Assembly: GCA_944325825.1 (NCBI GenBank)
Contig: CALVBP010000023.1
Location: 1 to 32,532, forward strand
Source of the DNA: Candidatus Gastranaerophilales bacterium
GTDB taxonomy: Bacteria > Cyanobacteriota > Vampirovibrionia > Gastranaerophilales > Gastranaerophilaceae
Reading direction: 5' to 3'
Length of the DNA stretch: 32,532 nucleotides
Shown: positions 31,856 through 32,532 of the stretch, one piece after another
How the letters are laid out: the number at the start of each line of letters is the position of its first letter
How positions within the stretch are numbered: position 1 is the stretch's first letter
Notes under the pieces: generated by a model
The model's database searches: none
The model's input: only the letters and a program-made list of their open reading frames with translations
What the model was told of the DNA's origin: nothing
Program-made: the position numbers and the translations under genes

Positions 31856-32206
31856 ATGTCAGAAGAAAATCACAGTGTAGAAGTTAGAGAAGAAAAATGT
31901 AATTGCTTCTGTCGTTCAAAAGGATTTAGAAAATTTCTGGTAGTAGCACTAGGAAGCTTTGTAGGTGTATTTTGCGCATTGAGTTTGTTTGCAGCACTCC
32001 ATAAACCTCCAATGATTATGCCGCCGTGTCCGTGCGGATGTCAGTCCATGATGCGACCGGGATATGCACAGCACTTTGACAGAGGAGATTTCCGCAGATT
32101 CCATAAACATCATATGAAACATATGGACAAATTCAGACCAGACAGACCGATACCGCCTAGAGGAATGGAAGGTCCTGGTCCGGTTCAACCTCCGGTACAA
32201 AGATAG
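31856..32206 (+). CDS. Small Cys/His-rich single-pass membrane protein
   Basis: The 116-residue protein follows a perfect AAAGGAGG RBS. Residues 1-25 are hydrophilic and contain CNCFC (Cys15, 17, 19). One membrane helix spans ~26-48 (FLVVALGSFVGVFCALSLFAALH). After it come PPCPCGC (Cys58, 60, 62), then a basic His/Met-rich segment with His73, 83, 85, 86 and 89, and a Pro-rich tail. The arrangement of Cys clusters on both sides of a membrane and a following His/Met cluster suggests metal binding, perhaps copper or zinc, but no family is recognised. It is monocistronic with its own terminator. Confidence 0.75.
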   Translation: MSEENHSVEVREEKCNCFCRSKGFRKFLVVALGSFVGVFCALSLFAALHKPPMIMPPCPCGCQSMMRPGYAQHFDRGDFRRFHKHHMKHMDKFRPDRPIPPRGMEGPGPVQPPVQR

Positions 32207-32217
32207 TCAGATTTTGC

Positions 32218-32252
32218 AAGAAGAATCGGTTTAAAATCGATTCTTCTTTTTT
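32218..32252 (+). terminator. Intrinsic terminator of the 116-aa gene
   Basis: AAGAAGAATCG (32218-32228) pairs perfectly with CGATTCTTCTT (32238-32248), followed by T residues to 32252. It starts 12 bp after the stop codon. Confidence 0.85.
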
Positions 32253-32334
32253 ACTTGAAATTTGAAAATGTTTGTGAGAGAATAGTTTGGCGATTTGGTT
32301 TTACTAAATCTGTGACAAATGAATAATGTGAATT

Positions 32335-32459
32335 ATGGCAAGGTAGCCGACATTAGTTCTGTGAGCGGAGCGAACTAGAAATAATGGAGTCCTGAACTCG
32401 TTTCAGGATCTGAGCGGATACCGGATGATAATTTAGTATGATAAACATGGCAAGGTAGC
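32335..32459 (+). repeat. 13-bp direct repeat of the tRNA 5' end flanking a REP-like insert
   Basis: ATGGCAAGGTAGC occurs at 32335-32347 and again at 32447-32459, where it forms the tRNA-Met 5' end. The 99 bp between contain two inverted repeats: TAGTTC/GAACTA (32354-32359, 32372-32377) and TCCTGAA/TTCAGGA (32390-32396, 32402-32408). From memory, the second resembles the CCTGAA-N5-TTCAGG palindromes widespread between genes in many bacteria. A promoter-like TTTACT-16-AATAAT (32300-32305, 32322-32327) lies just before the first copy. Confidence 0.55.
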
Positions 32460-32522
32460 TCAGTTGGTGAGAGCGCACGGCTCATACCCGTGAGGTCGAG
32501 AGTTCGAATCTCTCCCTTGCTA
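32449..32522 (+). tRNA. tRNA-Met (anticodon CAT), elongator type
   Basis: The 74-nt cloverleaf has an acceptor stem GGCAAGG/CCTTGCT (terminal G-U pair), D arm GCTC...GAGC, anticodon stem CACGG/CCGTG with loop CTCATAC (anticodon CAT), variable AGGTC, T arm GAGAG-TTCGAAT-CTCTC and discriminator A. No CCA is encoded; a T-run follows. The first base pair and anticodon stem do not look like initiator tRNA. A lysidine-modified tRNA-Ile2 cannot be excluded by anticodon alone, but the body is closest to elongator tRNA-Met. Confidence 0.9.
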
Positions 32523-32532
32523 TTTTTTATTG

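Noticed and set aside
1..32532. CRISPR array, integron or prophage
   Set aside because: No regularly spaced repeats, no attC-like array, and no phage structural or cas genes are visible; the Xer gene lies among housekeeping genes.

Overview
The window is AT-rich DNA from a diderm (Gram-negative type), most likely anaerobic bacterium. Envelope genes for Kdo synthesis (kdsC), a DUF374 acyltransferase, a TolC-type outer membrane factor and an Omp85/ShlB-type barrel show an outer membrane. Several lineage-type hypothetical proteins carry a short N-terminal 'P-x-S-F-[KG]'-like motif. From memory of such genomes this points to non-photosynthetic relatives of Cyanobacteria (Melainabacteria/Gastranaerophilales). 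No 16S gene is present, so that placement is inference.

Layout. 1-6.1 kb: pcrA helicase (-), then a divergent minimal DprA-like protein and a helical-repeat protein (+), two small hypotheticals (-), and kdsC (+). 6.1-10 kb: comEC, then a 462-aa protein with a possible papain-like Cys/His/Asp arrangement. 9.9-15.9 kb, minus strand: DUF374 acyltransferase, dacB and xerD as one run; after a 290-bp gene-free stretch with dyads, lysM protein, radA and an amidohydrolase. 15.9-17 kb: secreted hypothetical plus pncC/cinA C-terminal domain (+). 17-18.9 kb: ShlB/FhaC-like outer membrane transporter (-). 19-26.3 kb: a six-gene minus-strand operon for a membrane complex of the group 4 hydrogenase/complex I superfamily. 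26.5-29.6 kb: TolC-like factor divergent from marR-emrA. 29.6-32.5 kb: hypothetical membrane protein, a thioredoxin-CcdA-C_GCAxxG_C_C redox group, a Cys/His-rich small membrane protein, a palindromic element and tRNA-Met.

The most notable locus is the 19-26 kb operon. It has HyfB-, HyfC-, HyfE-, HyfF- and HyfG-like subunits and a ferredoxin-NuoB fusion. The large subunit keeps only one of the four cysteines that hold NiFe in true hydrogenases. It therefore looks like an energy-converting hydrogenase-related (Ehr) ion pump with an unknown redox partner, not a hydrogenase.

A second layer is regulatory. A 17-bp semi-palindromic element (consensus TGTAAAGTTTTGTTACA) recurs between genes, overlapping putative -35 boxes of the ShlB-like gene and the 462-aa gene. 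A separate 16-bp dyad overlaps the -35 of the TolC-like gene beside marR. DNA-uptake-linked genes (dprA-like, comEC, radA, pncC/cinA) are scattered over the first 17 kb, suggesting capacity for natural transformation.
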